A stretch of DNA of 64,000 nucleotides from Hyphomicrobiales bacterium (GCA_900470155.1 UBZT01000010.1:1-64000), one strand, 5' to 3'. Shown: positions 18,612-28,653, counted from the stretch's first letter. Made by a program: numbers and translations. Notes: generated from the letters alone by a model not told the origin.

Positions 18612-19343
18612 ATGAGCATGGACCGGATGACCCGAAACCAACCGTCTCAAGGGGACCGGCCCGACACGTCGGGCCGCGGCCTGTTTGCGCGCCGTGGTCT
18701 CCTGCGCCGGTTCCTGCGCTACAGCGGCTTGCTCGTCCTGCTGTGCGCGGCCCTGCTCGTCGCCGGTTTCCTGCATTTTGCCGATAGCGTGACCACGCTG
18801 CGCCCGCCGGAAAACGTCAAGGCCGACGCAATCGTGGTTCTGACCGGCGGCTACCAGCGCATCGACCAGGCCATCGACCTTCTGAAACGCGGCTATGGCG
18901 GCCGTCTGCTGATTTCCGGCGTCAATCCCTCGACCACCGCCAGCCAGATCCGTCGCGCCACGCGCAGTTCTCCCGAACTCTTCGATTGCTGCATCGATAT
19001 CGGCTATGCCGCCATCGACACGATCGGCAATGCCAACGAAACAGCCACCTGGATCCGCGACCGCGGCTACAAATCCGTCCTTGTGGTCACCAGCAATTAC
19101 CACATGGCCCGCAGCCTGATGGAGTTGCGCCGCTCCGACACGGTGACGCAGTTCATCGGCTATCCCGTGGTCAATGCCGACCTCAAGACCCGCGCCTGGT
19201 ACCGCGAGCCGGATGCGATGCGGACCATGCTGGCCGAATATGCCAAAAGCGTCATCGCCTATGCCCGAGGCATTGTCGGCTGGAGCGTCGGTCCCGGCTT
19301 GCGTTCCTCGGGAGAAATCGCGGATCCGGCGATCAAGCCCTGA
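18612..19343 (+). CDS. YdcF/SanA-like DUF218 membrane protein
   Basis: This 243-residue protein has an N-terminal membrane anchor (LLVLLCAALLVAGFLHF) followed by a DUF218 (YdcF/ElyC/SanA) domain. The typical motifs are ADAIVVLTGG near the start of the domain, ANETATWIRDRGYKSVLVVTSNYHMARS in the middle, and a C-terminal AKSVIAYARG helix. The family is associated with envelope integrity, but its biochemistry is poorly known. It lies about 70 bp after ftsX and 78 bp before plsC. The ATG at 18612 is chosen over an upstream GTG at 18585. Confidence 0.88.
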   Translation: MSMDRMTRNQPSQGDRPDTSGRGLFARRGLLRRFLRYSGLLVLLCAALLVAGFLHFADSVTTLRPPENVKADAIVVLTGGYQRIDQAIDLLKRGYGGRLLISGVNPSTTASQIRRATRSSPELFDCCIDIGYAAIDTIGNANETATWIRDRGYKSVLVVTSNYHMARSLMELRRSDTVTQFIGYPVVNADLKTRAWYREPDAMRTMLAEYAKSVIAYARGIVGWSVGPGLRSSGEIADPAIKP

Positions 19344-19421
19344 GCGATTCCAGGTAAACCGGCTTTTGCTTGGCGATGTTTTGCGATAGGCACGTTTTCG
19401 CCTGTCCACGGAAATGTCCCG

Positions 19422-20204
19422 ATGATCACCCTGCGTTCCATCCTGTTCAACACGGCCTTCTACATCAACATGATCCTTCGCATGATCCTGTTGTCGCCCT
19501 TCTATTTTCTCGCACCTCGCAAGACGGCGTTCTGGGTGCCGAAAACCTGGGCGAGTTCGTCGCACTGGCTGATGAAGACGATCGTCGGCACGACCTTCAC
19601 CGTCGAGGGGCTGGAGAACATTCCCAAGGGTGGCTATATCCTGGCCCCCAAGCACCAGTCCTTCTGGGACACATTCGCCCTGCTGCCCTGGCTCGACGAT
19701 CCGGTCTATATCCTCAAGCGCGAACTGATGTGGATTCCGATCTTCGGCTGGTATGTCGCCAAGCAGCGGATGATCCCGGTCAACCGCGGCGCCAAGGGCA
19801 AGGTGATGGCGGAGGTGATCGAGCGCACCAAGGCCGAGATGCGCAACGGCCGCCAGCTGATCATCTATCCGGAAGGCACCCGCCGGCCGCCGGGCGCCAC
19901 GCCCGAATACAAATACGGCATTGCCCGACTCTACCGCGATCTCGAAGTTCCGGTCGTGCCGGTCGCCATGCATCCCGGCCTGTTCTGGCCACGTCGCAAG
20001 TTCCAGCGCTATCCCGGCCATTTCAAGGTGCGTATCCTGCCGGCCATCGAGCCGGGTCTTGATCCGGATGTATTTTTCGACACGCTAATGGCACGCCTCG
20101 AGGCAGCGAGCGACGAATTGCTGATCGAGACTGCGCGTGACAACCCGGATGTGCCGCTGCCACCGACGGCGGTGAAGCGCCTGGCGGAACTGCAGGCAAG
20201 CTGA
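19422..20204 (+). CDS. plsC: 1-acyl-sn-glycerol-3-phosphate acyltransferase
   Basis: PlsC (260 residues) acylates lysophosphatidic acid to phosphatidic acid. The catalytic block appears as KHQSFWD (77-83; His78 and Asp83), with Lys in place of the usual Asn before the histidine. The substrate-binding motif reads YPEGTRRPPG. One N-terminal membrane segment (about 8-32) anchors it. No close operon partner is evident; the ChaC-like gene converges on it 31 bp downstream. Confidence 0.92.
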   Translation: MITLRSILFNTAFYINMILRMILLSPFYFLAPRKTAFWVPKTWASSSHWLMKTIVGTTFTVEGLENIPKGGYILAPKHQSFWDTFALLPWLDDPVYILKRELMWIPIFGWYVAKQRMIPVNRGAKGKVMAEVIERTKAEMRNGRQLIIYPEGTRRPPGATPEYKYGIARLYRDLEVPVVPVAMHPGLFWPRRKFQRYPGHFKVRILPAIEPGLDPDVFFDTLMARLEAASDELLIETARDNPDVPLPPTAVKRLAELQAS

Positions 20205-20235
20205 AACACCGAAAGAAATGAGCACGGGCTGCCTG

Positions 20236-20769
20236 TCAGCCCGGCTGACCGATCGCCTCGATCGCAGCGACCACGCCTTCAAGCCAATGGTCGCGGATGC
20301 CCATTTCGCGCAGATGGGCGGCCGTATTGGCCACATAGGTCGGGTTCGGACCCGACTGGCCAACCGCGCTGGCAACGATTTGCGCCGCCTCCTCGACCGT
20401 GACCGCGCCGCCATATTGCGGATGCGCCCGGTCGACGACATAAGTCAGCCCCGTCACCTGGCGTCCGTCATCGAACCTGAGACGGACACTGCGCTCCAGA
20501 TAGACCTTGGTGACCAGCTCACGCTCGCGCAGATAGGCGAGCGTCTCCGGCCATTGCGCGGGATCGACGCGAAAAGCGATGCCGCGGCACGAGCCGCCAC
20601 GATCGAGGCCCAGCACCAGGCCGGGTCGCGCTTCGGTTCCCCGATGCACCCAGGAGCGCACGCAGAGCGACCGCCGATAGCCGGTCAGGCGGGCCTGAAC
20701 CCGCTCCTCGAATTCAAAGCCCGGGTTCCACATCAAGGATCCGTAGCCAAAGACCCAAAATTCGTCCAT
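20236..20769 (-). CDS. ChaC-like gamma-glutamylcyclotransferase
   Basis: The 177-residue protein belongs to the ChaC branch of gamma-glutamylcyclotransferases, which release 5-oxoproline from glutathione. The substrate-binding loop FGYGSLMWNPGF is at about 7-18, and GRQVTGLTYVVDRAHPQYGG is typical of the family. The ATG at 20769 (MDEFWVFGYG) is preferred over an in-frame start at 20781. It converges with plsC and diverges from the DUF2125 gene. Confidence 0.9.
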   Translation of the reverse strand: MDEFWVFGYGSLMWNPGFEFEERVQARLTGYRRSLCVRSWVHRGTEARPGLVLGLDRGGSCRGIAFRVDPAQWPETLAYLRERELVTKVYLERSVRLRFDDGRQVTGLTYVVDRAHPQYGGAVTVEEAAQIVASAVGQSGPNPTYVANTAAHLREMGIRDHWLEGVVAAIEAIGQPG

Positions 20770-20821
20770 ATCGCAGGCCAATCCACTTACTCAGGATTTG
20801 ATCGTCAATCAGGAGCACCCC

Positions 20822-21835
20822 ATGGCAACGCCGTCCACAGCGCCCGCAAGCGCCACAAGCCGCAAGGTGTTTCGTCTGGGCGTTTTTATCGTCCTGTTCA
20901 TCGCTGTCTATAGCGTCGCCTGGTATTTTGCCGCCGAATATCTGCGCCGGCAGATCGTTGCCTTCTTCGAGGGCGGCAATCCGGCAGCCATCACCGCCAA
21001 TTGCGAACAGCCGCGGATCGGCGGTTATCCGTTCCGCTTCCGGCTGAATTGCGACCAGCTGTCGCTCGACGACAACTACCAGGGCATTTCGGCCTCCTTC
21101 GGCGCCGTGCGGGCCGCAGCCCAGATCTATGCGCCCGGCCATGTCGTCTGGGAACTGGATGGGCCGGCCGAAATCCGCTCGGCACTCGGCTTCAACTCGA
21201 CGATCGAATGGGACGACCTGCGGTCGAGCTTCAATGCGACGCTGTCCGGCCTGCAGCGCAGCTCGCTCGAGATCCGCGACCTGAAGGCGCAGCTGATCTC
21301 GACCGTCAGCCCACTCAAGCTTGAACTGACCGCGCCGCATGCCGAAAGCCATCTGCGCGAGCGCGAGGGCAACCTGGATTATGCCGCCTTGCTGCGCGAC
21401 GCAGTCATTGCAATCGGCGGCAACCCGGTCGGCCTGCCGCCCGCCTCGGCCAGCATCGACGTGACCTTCGCCGACCGTGGTGGCCTGCTGCAGCCGGCCA
21501 ATGCGCACAACCAGAGGCTCTACGGCACCAAGGGCGAGATCCGCCGGCTTGTCACCGATCTAGGCGAAGGCCGTGTGCTGACCCTGAGCGGCCCGTTTTC
21601 CGTCGGCGAAGACGGCCTGATTTCCGCAGAGGTCCGTGCAGAAATCGAGGGAATCAGGGCCTGGAACGAAGCCCTCGGCATCGCCTATCCGCAGATGAAG
21701 GAGACGTTCGACGACGTCGCCAAGGTTCTGGCCGTGGTCTCCTTCGGCCAGGACAAGGGCTCGGCCGAGATCACCATCCGCGACGGCGTCGCCTCGCTCG
21801 GGTTCATCCCGCTCGGCACCATCCCGCCGCTCTGA
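20822..21835 (+). CDS. DUF2125 domain-containing membrane-anchored protein
   Basis: The 337-residue product has an N-terminal anchor (about 15-38) and a periplasmic DUF2125 domain, a family restricted largely to alphaproteobacteria with unknown function. It has the conserved CEQPRIGGYPFRFRLNC stretch near residues 59-75, with two cysteines that could form a disulfide. The start at 20822 has a strong AGGAG ribosome-binding site and is preferred over an in-frame start at 20798. Confidence 0.88.
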   Translation: MATPSTAPASATSRKVFRLGVFIVLFIAVYSVAWYFAAEYLRRQIVAFFEGGNPAAITANCEQPRIGGYPFRFRLNCDQLSLDDNYQGISASFGAVRAAAQIYAPGHVVWELDGPAEIRSALGFNSTIEWDDLRSSFNATLSGLQRSSLEIRDLKAQLISTVSPLKLELTAPHAESHLREREGNLDYAALLRDAVIAIGGNPVGLPPASASIDVTFADRGGLLQPANAHNQRLYGTKGEIRRLVTDLGEGRVLTLSGPFSVGEDGLISAEVRAEIEGIRAWNEALGIAYPQMKETFDDVAKVLAVVSFGQDKGSAEITIRDGVASLGFIPLGTIPPL

Positions 21836-21875
21836 GGAGCACAGCGGCAGGGCTTGGACGGCAAGGGCTAAAACG

Positions 21876-22799
21876 CTATTTGTCGAGCGTATGGCGGCCG
21901 AAATCCGGCACGTCGACATCCTGGCCGGCCTCGATGATCGAGCGGCGCACCGCGCGGGTACGGGTGAACAGCTCGATCAGCTTATCGCCCTCGCCCCAGC
22001 GGATCGCCCGCTGCAGATAGGCGAGATCCTCGGAAAAGCGCGCCAGCATTTCAAGGATCGCATCCTTGTTGTGCAGGCAGACGTCGCGCCACATGGTCGG
22101 ATCGGAGGCGGCAAGACGGGTGAAATCGCGGAAACCCGAGGCCGAATACTTGATCACCTCGGATTCGGTCACCGCTTCCAGATCATCCGCCGTGCCTACG
22201 ATGTTGTAGGCGATGATATGCGGCAGGTGCGAGACGATCGCCAGCACCTTGTCGTGATGATGCGGATCCATCTCGTCGACCCGCGAGCCGAGCGCCTGCC
22301 AGAAGCCGCTGAGGCGGGCCAGCGCATCCGCATCGGTGTCCGGCAGCGGCGTGAAAATGCACCAGCGACCCTTGAACAGACCGGCAAAGCCGGCATCCGG
22401 GCCGGACTTTTCCGTACCCGCCAGCGGATGGCCGGGAATGAAATGCACGCCATCGGGCATATGCGGCGCCATCTGCGCGATCACCGAAGCCTTGGTCGAG
22501 CCGACATCGGTGACGATGGCGCCAGGCTTCAGGCTGGACGCGATCTGTTTTGCCACCGCTTCCGATGCGCCGACCGGGACCGAAACGATAACCAGGTCTG
22601 CATCCCGGACCGCCTCTGACGCCGATGTCGTATACGACGTTCCGAGATCGAGCTCTTCCGCCCGCTTCAGGGTTTCGGCACTGCGCGTCGAGATCACCAC
22701 CTCCCGCGCCAGCCCCAGTTTCTGAATGTCGCGTGCGATCGACGAACCGATGAGGCCGATACCGATCAGGGCAATGCGATTGAACAGGATTTCAGACAT
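21876..22799 (-). CDS. tyrC: Prephenate/arogenate dehydrogenase
   Basis: This 307-residue NAD(P)-dependent enzyme oxidises prephenate or arogenate for tyrosine synthesis. The Rossmann motif GIGLIG is at 13-18. The segments FIPGHPLAGTEKSGP and HDKVLAIVSHLPHIIAY carry the catalytic and substrate-binding histidines. Its ATG shares one base with the stop of hisC (TGATG), so the two form a translationally coupled pair for aromatic amino-acid synthesis. The choice between prephenate and arogenate cannot be made from the sequence. Confidence 0.93.
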   Translation of the reverse strand: MSEILFNRIALIGIGLIGSSIARDIQKLGLAREVVISTRSAETLKRAEELDLGTSYTTSASEAVRDADLVIVSVPVGASEAVAKQIASSLKPGAIVTDVGSTKASVIAQMAPHMPDGVHFIPGHPLAGTEKSGPDAGFAGLFKGRWCIFTPLPDTDADALARLSGFWQALGSRVDEMDPHHHDKVLAIVSHLPHIIAYNIVGTADDLEAVTESEVIKYSASGFRDFTRLAASDPTMWRDVCLHNKDAILEMLARFSEDLAYLQRAIRWGEGDKLIELFTRTRAVRRSIIEAGQDVDVPDFGRHTLDK

Positions 22800-23905
22800 C
22801 ACGTGCGTTCCATGAATTCTGTGAGGGCGGCAACTAAGCCGGTATTGGCCTCTTCGCTACCGATCGTCATGCGAAGTGCATTGGGAAAGCCGTAGGCGCG
22901 CACGGCACGCAGGATGAAGCCGCGACTGGTCAGGAAGTCATCCGCATCGGTGGCGCGTTTGCCATCAGTATCCGGAAAATGGATCAGGACAAAATTGGCA
23001 ACCGACGGCGTGACTGTCAGGCCGAGCGCCGTCAGATCCTGCGACACCCGGGCCAGCCAGTCCAGGTTATGCGCCACCGATCGCGCGGTGAAGGCCTGGT
23101 CGCGGATCGCGGCGGCACCGGCGGCAATCGCTGGAGCATTGATGTTGAACGGCCCGCGCACCCGGTCGAGCGCATCGATGATCTCGGCCGGTGCATAGGC
23201 CCAGCCGATACGAAGCGCCGCCAGGCCATAGACCTTCGAGAACGTCCGCGTCATCACGACATTGCGGTTGCTGGACACAAGCTCGATGCCGGCCTCGTAA
23301 TCGTTGCGACGGACGTATTCGGCGTAGGCGGCGTCGAGAACCAGGATGACATGCGGCGGCAGGCCGGCATGCAGACGGCGCACCTCGCTGAGCGGCACAT
23401 AAGTCCCGGTCGGGTTGCCGGGATTGGCGAGAAAGACAATCTTCGTCTTGTCGGTGACCGCTGCAAGGATCGCATCGACATCGACCCGGCATTCGCTCTC
23501 CTTGACCGTGACCGGCGTGGCGCCTGCTGCCATGATCTGGATTTTGTAGACGAGGAATCCGTGTTCGGTGACGATGCCCTCGTCGCCGGGGCCGAGATAG
23601 ACGTGGCAGAGCAGGCCGAGCAGCTCGTCCGAGCCGTTACCGCAGAGGATATTGGCCGTGTTCAGCCCGTGAACCTCGGCAATCGCCTCGCGCAAGGCAT
23701 TGGCCTGGCCATCCGGGTATTTTTCCAGCTGAACGGCCGCCGACGCAAAGGCCTCGATCGCCTTCGGGCTCGGCCCGAACGGTGTTTCGTTCGACGACAG
23801 CTTGAAGACGCGGGCGACACCCGGCGCATGTTCCTTGCCGGGCACATAGGCAGCGATATCAAGGATGCCCGGCCGTGGCATCGGCTTCGTCATGGCGACA
23901 CGCAT
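22799..23905 (-). CDS. hisC: Histidinol-phosphate/aromatic aminotransferase
   Basis: This fold-type I PLP aminotransferase (368 residues from the ATG at 23905) has the PLP lysine in [16 protein letters not shown], the [11 protein letters not shown] substrate loop near the N-terminus and the phosphate-binding NGSDELLG. It is coupled to tyrC, which suggests that here it acts as the aromatic aminotransferase of tyrosine and phenylalanine synthesis as well as, or instead of, histidinol-phosphate transamination. Another start, 12 bases downstream at 23893 (MTKPMPRPG), is possible. The AGAGAGA tract favours 23905. Confidence 0.92.
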   Translation of the reverse strand: MRVAMTKPMPRPGILDIAAYVPGKEHAPGVARVFKLSSNETPFGPSPKAIEAFASAAVQLEKYPDGQANALREAIAEVHGLNTANILCGNGSDELLGLLCHVYLGPGDEGIVTEHGFLVYKIQIMAAGATPVTVKESECRVDVDAILAAVTDKTKIVFLANPGNPTGTYVPLSEVRRLHAGLPPHVILVLDAAYAEYVRRNDYEAGIELVSSNRNVVMTRTFSKVYGLAALRIGWAYAPAEIIDALDRVRGPFNINAPAIAAGAAAIRDQAFTARSVAHNLDWLARVSQDLTALGLTVTPSVANFVLIHFPDTDGKRATDADDFLTSRGFILRAVRAYGFPNALRMTIGSEEANTGLVAALTEFMERT

Positions 23906-24005
23906 GCGACTGTCTCTCTGTCGTGAAACGGTGCGGCAACGGCACCCCTGGATAAGCTCATGGCATAAAATGGATAAAGGTTTTTGTCGAGGCTCGCCCG
24001 CGTCG

Positions 24006-24758
24006 TCAAGGGTGGTCAGCGGCGGCTCTGGTGGTCGGCACGCCATGCGGCGCAAGCACCGGCGCAAAGACCCGTCGCGACGCGCGCGACGCCACCGGCA
24101 GCCCCTGATACAGCCGCTTCTGTGCCTCGACGACGATCACCCCGGAAAATGCCGGCCACAACATGCCGCCGAGCTTTTCGAAGCCGCGGCGCAGGCGCAG
24201 CACCGCACGGATCTTCGACGGCGGGAAAAACAGCGCTTCGGCGCTGGCACCGGGGGTGAAATTCGTCTCGCGCAACAAGGCCGTCAGCTGCCCGCGCGAA
24301 TAGGGCCGGCCGGATCCGAACGGCGTATGCTCCATGCGCGCCCAGACACCGCGGCGGTTGGGCACCACGATGACCAGCCGACCGCCGGGCGCCAGAACCC
24401 GCCAGATTTCCTTCAGTGTCTCGCGCGGGTTTTCGGCAAATTCCAACGAATGCACCATCAATACGCGGTCAACGGAGGAATCCGGCAGCGGCAACTCTTC
24501 CTCGAAGACCAGTGCCGTGGCCGACGGTTCGCCGACCGGCCAGTTCACCGCCCCCTGCCCTGCCGGCATGAAGGCGAAGGTACGCTCGGTGTCGGCGCGG
24601 AAGCGATCGAGAAACGGCGTGCAATAGCCGAGCCCCACCAGCCGCTCCTGCGGCAGCCGGGCCCAGAGCGAAGAAAGCGCCAGAGCGATCGACTGTTCAG
24701 CCACGCGCCCGAGCATGGTGTAGTAGAATTGGCGAAGGTCAACGATATCGACATGCAT
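24006..24758 (-). CDS. Class I SAM-dependent methyltransferase
   Basis: The 250-residue protein has a methyltransferase type 11-like core. The glycine-rich motif I is replaced by [14 protein letters not shown], the acidic strand end is missing or divergent, and the motif [40 protein letters not shown] is clear (about residues 96-134). The tail is Arg/Ala/Pro-rich. The substrate is unknown. It is divergent from gloB with 86 bp between starts, an arrangement I recall from other rhizobia. Confidence 0.85.
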   Translation of the reverse strand: MHVDIVDLRQFYYTMLGRVAEQSIALALSSLWARLPQERLVGLGYCTPFLDRFRADTERTFAFMPAGQGAVNWPVGEPSATALVFEEELPLPDSSVDRVLMVHSLEFAENPRETLKEIWRVLAPGGRLVIVVPNRRGVWARMEHTPFGSGRPYSRGQLTALLRETNFTPGASAEALFFPPSKIRAVLRLRRGFEKLGGMLWPAFSGVIVVEAQKRLYQGLPVASRASRRVFAPVLAPHGVPTTRAAADHP

Positions 24759-24844
24759 GACACCATTGTTAGCAGCCAGCGATTGGACTTCAAGAGTTTA
24801 CCAGCTACATTCGCGCCAACAACGTGGGAACGGATGGCTGGACA

Positions 24845-25615
24845 ATGAAATCCCTTGAAATCGATGTGTTTCTCTGCCGCAGCGACAACTTCGGCGTGCT
24901 GCTGCATTGCCCGGATTCAGGCCTCACGGCTTGCATCGACGCACCTGAACTCGAACCGATCCTGGCAGCCGCCAAGCGCCGCGATTGGACGATCACCCAC
25001 ATTTTCACGACGCACCATCACGGCGACCATGTGGAAGCCAATCTGGCCCTGAAGGAGCGGTTCGACTGCGAGATCATCGGCCCGCGCAACGAGGCCGTGG
25101 CCATCCCCGGCATTGACCGCACCGTCGGCGACGGCGACGAGTTCACCTTCGGCAAACATCTGGTCCGGGTAATCGAGACCCCGGGCCATACGGCAGGCCA
25201 TGTCTGCTATCACCTGCCGGAAGACAAGTTGCTGTTTTCAGCCGACACGCTGTTTGCGCTTGGATGCGGCCGCCTGTTCGAGCGCTCGGCGATAGACATG
25301 TGGCATTCGCTGCAGAAGCTGGCCGAATTGCCGGACGAAACCATCGTCTATTTCGGCCACGAATATACCCTGTCGAACGCCCGGTTTGCCCTCACCATCG
25401 ATCCGGACAACAGCCGGCTGAAATCGCGCGCCCAGGATATCGAGATCATGCGGGCGAGGGGCGATTTCACCGTGCCGACGACGATCGCACTCGAAAAGGA
25501 AACCAATCCCTTCCTGCGCGCCAATGAACCGGACATCCGCCGGACGCTCGGCATGCCGACAGAAAGCAATGAGGATGTCTTTGCCGAGATCCGCAAGCGC
25601 AAGGATAATTTCTGA
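24845..25615 (+). CDS. gloB: Hydroxyacylglutathione hydrolase (glyoxalase II)
   Basis: GloB (256 residues) hydrolyses S-lactoylglutathione in methylglyoxal detoxification. The binuclear metal site motif THHHGDH is at 56-62. Further ligands lie in [12 protein letters not shown], the [13 protein letters not shown] segment and the FGHEYT motif, as in class II glyoxalases. The ATG at 24845 ([15 protein letters not shown]) matches the family start. An in-frame start 21 bases upstream is possible. The stop overlaps the next start as TGATG. Confidence 0.95.
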   Translation: MKSLEIDVFLCRSDNFGVLLHCPDSGLTACIDAPELEPILAAAKRRDWTITHIFTTHHHGDHVEANLALKERFDCEIIGPRNEAVAIPGIDRTVGDGDEFTFGKHLVRVIETPGHTAGHVCYHLPEDKLLFSADTLFALGCGRLFERSAIDMWHSLQKLAELPDETIVYFGHEYTLSNARFALTIDPDNSRLKSRAQDIEIMRARGDFTVPTTIALEKETNPFLRANEPDIRRTLGMPTESNEDVFAEIRKRKDNF

Positions 25616-26043
25616 TGACGGCGGCCGATATCATCGAAACCCTCGGCATGGAGCGCCATCCCGAGGGCGGCTGGTATGTGCAAACCTTCAGGGATGCCAG
25701 CGGCGGCACCCGCGGCCATTCCACCGCGATCTACTACCTGCTTGAAGCCGGCGAGCGCTCGCATTGGCACAGGGTCAGGGATGCGGCCGAGGTCTGGCAT
25801 TATTATGCCGGCGCGCCGCTGGCGCTCAGCAGGTCGAGCGACGGACAGACGGTCGAAACCGTCATTCTCGGCACCGATCTCCTCGAGGGCGAACGGCCGC
25901 AGGCGATCATTGCCGCCAATGAATGGCAGGCGGCCGAAAGCCTCGGCGCTTATACGCTGGTCGGCTGCACCGTGGCACCCGGTTTCGACTTTTCCGCCTT
26001 CGAGATGGCGCCACCCGGCTGGGCGCCGGGTAAGGGCGACTAA
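25615..26043 (+). CDS. DUF985 cupin-fold protein
   Basis: This 142-residue protein belongs to the DUF985 (YML079-like) cupin family. MERHPEGGWYVQTFRD near the N-terminus, STAIYYLLEAGERSHWHRV and AAEVWHYYAGAPLAL are its conserved blocks, and the two histidines in SHWHRV could bind a metal. The biochemical role is unknown. It overlaps gloB by one base and is therefore co-translated with it. Confidence 0.88.
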   Translation: MTAADIIETLGMERHPEGGWYVQTFRDASGGTRGHSTAIYYLLEAGERSHWHRVRDAAEVWHYYAGAPLALSRSSDGQTVETVILGTDLLEGERPQAIIAANEWQAAESLGAYTLVGCTVAPGFDFSAFEMAPPGWAPGKGD

Positions 26044-26047
26044 ACGA

Positions 26048-26692
26048 TCAGGCAGCCGACAGCGTGACGGTCAGGATCAGTTGCGCCGCATAATAGGTCG
26101 CCCAGACGGCATAGGCGGCCGGGCTATCGAACCGGTGATCCGGCCCCCAGCGAAACCGGCGCAGCGCAAGCACGGTGTCCGACACGATGAAAGTGGCCGT
26201 GCCCACGACTACCCAGGGATTGGCGATCCTGAGCGCCGTCCAGCCCACCAAAAGAAAAACCGCCACATAGGCGAGGATTGCCGGCAAAAGCCGACCGGCC
26301 TCACGCCGGATCAGACCGACGACGATCAGGGTATGGAAAAGCAGCAGCAGGCCCGCAACCGGGCGCCAACCTTCGGCAAACACGAGGCCGGGTATACCGA
26401 GCGGCGCCATGACGGCGGCATAGACGAGATGCGACAGGAGAAAGGCGACGAGACCGCCGACAAAGGCGCGGGCACCGTCAAAGGCGAGGAAGGCATCACC
26501 GGCAGCACCGAGCAGCAGGGCGATAATCAGCATAACGGGCGCACCGACAAGCAGACCATAGGCGGCGAGCAGCAGGATCGGCAGTGTTTTCCACACCGCC
26601 CGCCACGTGGTCTTCGGTCGCGGCAGAACCCAGAAATAGCCGAGGCCCAGCGCGACCGAGAGCATCAGAACACCGGTCGCTGGCGTGGCCAT
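26048..26692 (-). CDS. YhhN family membrane protein
   Basis: The 214-residue protein has about seven or eight hydrophobic segments and matches the YhhN/TMEM86 family, whose animal members are lysoplasmalogenases. The conserved GAAGDAFLAF acidic block and SDTVLALRRF near the C-terminus agree with this. Whether a lysoplasmalogenase activity exists in this bacterium is unknown. It converges with the cupin gene with only 4 bp between them. Confidence 0.85.
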   Translation of the reverse strand: MATPATGVLMLSVALGLGYFWVLPRPKTTWRAVWKTLPILLLAAYGLLVGAPVMLIIALLLGAAGDAFLAFDGARAFVGGLVAFLLSHLVYAAVMAPLGIPGLVFAEGWRPVAGLLLLFHTLIVVGLIRREAGRLLPAILAYVAVFLLVGWTALRIANPWVVVGTATFIVSDTVLALRRFRWGPDHRFDSPAAYAVWATYYAAQLILTVTLSAA

Positions 26693-26703
26693 GCTGTCTC
26701 CGT

Positions 26704-27582
26704 CTAGGACTGAACCTTGCTTCGTTTGAACACCATATCGCGCGCCGCCAGCATTGCACCACCGGTGATCAGCACGCAGGCCAGGCCAATTCTGACGCTA
26801 ACCTCGCCAAAGCCAAAAAAGATCAGGATCAGCGTCGAGAGAAGCGGCGCGGCATAGCTCGAGGCGCCGAGGATCTGGATATCACCGTTCTTGACGCCGT
26901 AGTCCCAGACATAGAAGGCGGCACCGACCGGCAACAGACCGAGGCCAACGACCGCTGCCCATTGCATCCAGTCGACCGGCCAGACGGTGGTCTCCAGCCC
27001 GAGATGGCAGGCGAGCGACAGCAGCGAGGTGGCGAGGCAGAAACCGGTGACGACATCGGTGGACACCGCCTCGAAACGCCGGCTGAGCAGCGAATAGCCG
27101 GCCCAGGTGAAGGCGCAAAGGAAGGCAGCGAAATAGCCGAGCGTATAGGCCGGATCGAAGGCAACGCCATTCTTGGCAACGATCAGGATCGTGCCGGCAA
27201 GGCCGGCCAGCGCGCCGACGATGTGATGCCAGCCGAGCCGTTCGCCCGGCAAAAGCGCCGAGCCGACGACGATCAGCAACGGCCACAGATAGGCGATCAG
27301 ACCGGCCTCAACCGCCGGTGCATTCCGAAGGGCTGTGAAATAGAGAAAATGATAGCCGAACAGCCCGCCGACGCCGATCAGCCAGACCTTGGCCGGCTGG
27401 CGCAGCGCCTTCAGCCGTTCAGGCCTTGCCGCAAAGATCAGAAGTCCCGGCAGGCTGCCGATGGCAAAGGTGATCGCCGACAGCTGGAACGGCGGCATCG
27501 TGCCGGAGGCGGCCGTCATCAGCGCCAGGAAGGACCACATCAAGATTGCAGTAAAGCCGATCAGCGTCGCCTTGGTCTTCAT
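26704..27582 (-). CDS. EamA/DMT-family transporter (YddG-like)
   Basis: This 292-residue ten-helix transporter of the drug/metabolite superfamily has two EamA repeats. The arrangement and the segments FLYFTALRNAPAVEAGLIAYLWPLLIV and WAGYSLLSRRF are similar to the aromatic amino-acid exporter YddG. The substrate is not proven. It precedes the YhhN gene by 11 bp on the same strand and may be co-transcribed with it. Confidence 0.88.
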   Translation of the reverse strand: MKTKATLIGFTAILMWSFLALMTAASGTMPPFQLSAITFAIGSLPGLLIFAARPERLKALRQPAKVWLIGVGGLFGYHFLYFTALRNAPAVEAGLIAYLWPLLIVVGSALLPGERLGWHHIVGALAGLAGTILIVAKNGVAFDPAYTLGYFAAFLCAFTWAGYSLLSRRFEAVSTDVVTGFCLATSLLSLACHLGLETTVWPVDWMQWAAVVGLGLLPVGAAFYVWDYGVKNGDIQILGASSYAAPLLSTLILIFFGFGEVSVRIGLACVLITGGAMLAARDMVFKRSKVQS

Positions 27583-27650
27583 TCATCCCCCATGCCGGCC
27601 CCATACGGGGCCTAAGCGGCCGCCAAAGGCGGGATGAAAACCCGCGCACG

Positions 27651-28415
27651 CTAGCCGTCGAATTTCTGCGCTGAAACGTAAATCGTCCCATAGCGTGTCG
27701 GCACGCGCGCATAGACCGGAGCATATAGCTTGAGGGTTGCGGTCTTGGCAAACCAGATCTCCATGCCCTCGACCGAGCGCAGGTATTCGATATCCTTGCG
27801 GCCTTTGCGATAGCCGGATTTCGGGACATACTTGACCCCACAGACCACCGCCTCACCCTTCAGCTTGCCGGCGGAGTAACCTTCGGTCCGCTTCGGCGAC
27901 AGGACCAGATCCATCCGGCTCTCGCCGTCATAGACCGGCAGTGTCTGCGAACAGACATCGGCATCTCCCGGAATGAGAAAGGCACCGATCGGATCGAGTA
28001 CGGCTTTCAGATCGCCGTCGGCAATTGGAACCCAGGTCTCCGGTCTCGGTTTCGGCTTCGGTTCAACCACGGTTTCCACCACGCTGCCGCCGCGATACTT
28101 CACGTCATAGGTGCTGGTCTTGCGACCGTCCTTATATTCAAGCTGGTAGCGCTCGGGCTGGAAACGCTGGCCATCGACCTGGCCTGAAACGCTGCTGGTG
28201 GCAGAGATTTCCTTGACGAGGTCGACGATGCCCGAGGAGCGGAAACGTCCGCCGATCGTGTAGCGTCCATCATTGACAGCCGTCTCGAAAGACAGCCGCG
28301 CGATCGGCAGGACACCGAGGGAAACGCTGTATTCGGTATTGTAGCGCACCTCCGCGGCATCGGCAGCGCCGAGGGAGGACAGGACTAGACCGATAACCAG
28401 ACTGGCTGTACGCAA
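27651..28415 (-). CDS. DUF3108 periplasmic protein
   Basis: The 254-residue product has a Sec signal peptide (MRTASLVIGLVLSSLGAADA, cleavage near residue 20) and a DUF3108 domain, thought to form a beta-barrel-like ligand-binding fold in the periplasm. The blocks YSVSLGVLPIARLSFE and KTSTYDVKYRGG are typical of the family. Two cysteines (in DVCSQT and VVCGVKY) may form a disulfide. The role is unknown. It is divergent from rpmB. Confidence 0.85.
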   Translation of the reverse strand: MRTASLVIGLVLSSLGAADAAEVRYNTEYSVSLGVLPIARLSFETAVNDGRYTIGGRFRSSGIVDLVKEISATSSVSGQVDGQRFQPERYQLEYKDGRKTSTYDVKYRGGSVVETVVEPKPKPRPETWVPIADGDLKAVLDPIGAFLIPGDADVCSQTLPVYDGESRMDLVLSPKRTEGYSAGKLKGEAVVCGVKYVPKSGYRKGRKDIEYLRSVEGMEIWFAKTATLKLYAPVYARVPTRYGTIYVSAQKFDG

Positions 28416-28535
28416 TGATCGACCCTCAGCGAATGGGGCCGAAAATCCGGCATCCCGATTTCGGCATCTTACCGTGGACTATGGCAATAAAATAACGCAA
28501 TGACGGTTGCGCGCCCGGAAAATCCAAGGTTTGGC

Positions 28536-28564
28536 TTGACGCGCGGGTTCAGCCTGACTATAGA
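28536..28564 (+). promoter_or_regulatory. Housekeeping sigma-70-type promoter of rpmB
   Basis: TTGACG (28536-28541) and TATAGA (28559-28564) are separated by exactly 17 bases. Each box has five of six consensus bases. Transcription would start near 28571, leaving an 80-base leader before rpmB. This is the best RpoD-type promoter found in the window and fits a ribosomal protein gene. Confidence 0.75.
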
Positions 28565-28653
28565 ACCGCAACTTTCCAATCAAGCGCTGTTGGATTGCCT
28601 GCCCGGCATTTGGCCGGAGGCGATGCGATAGCCTAGAAAAAAATAGGTGTACC

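Noticed and set aside
20225-20243. Short hairpin between plsC and the ChaC-like gene
   Set aside because: The 7-bp stem lies partly inside the ChaC-like coding sequence and has no T-run, so it is not called as a terminator.
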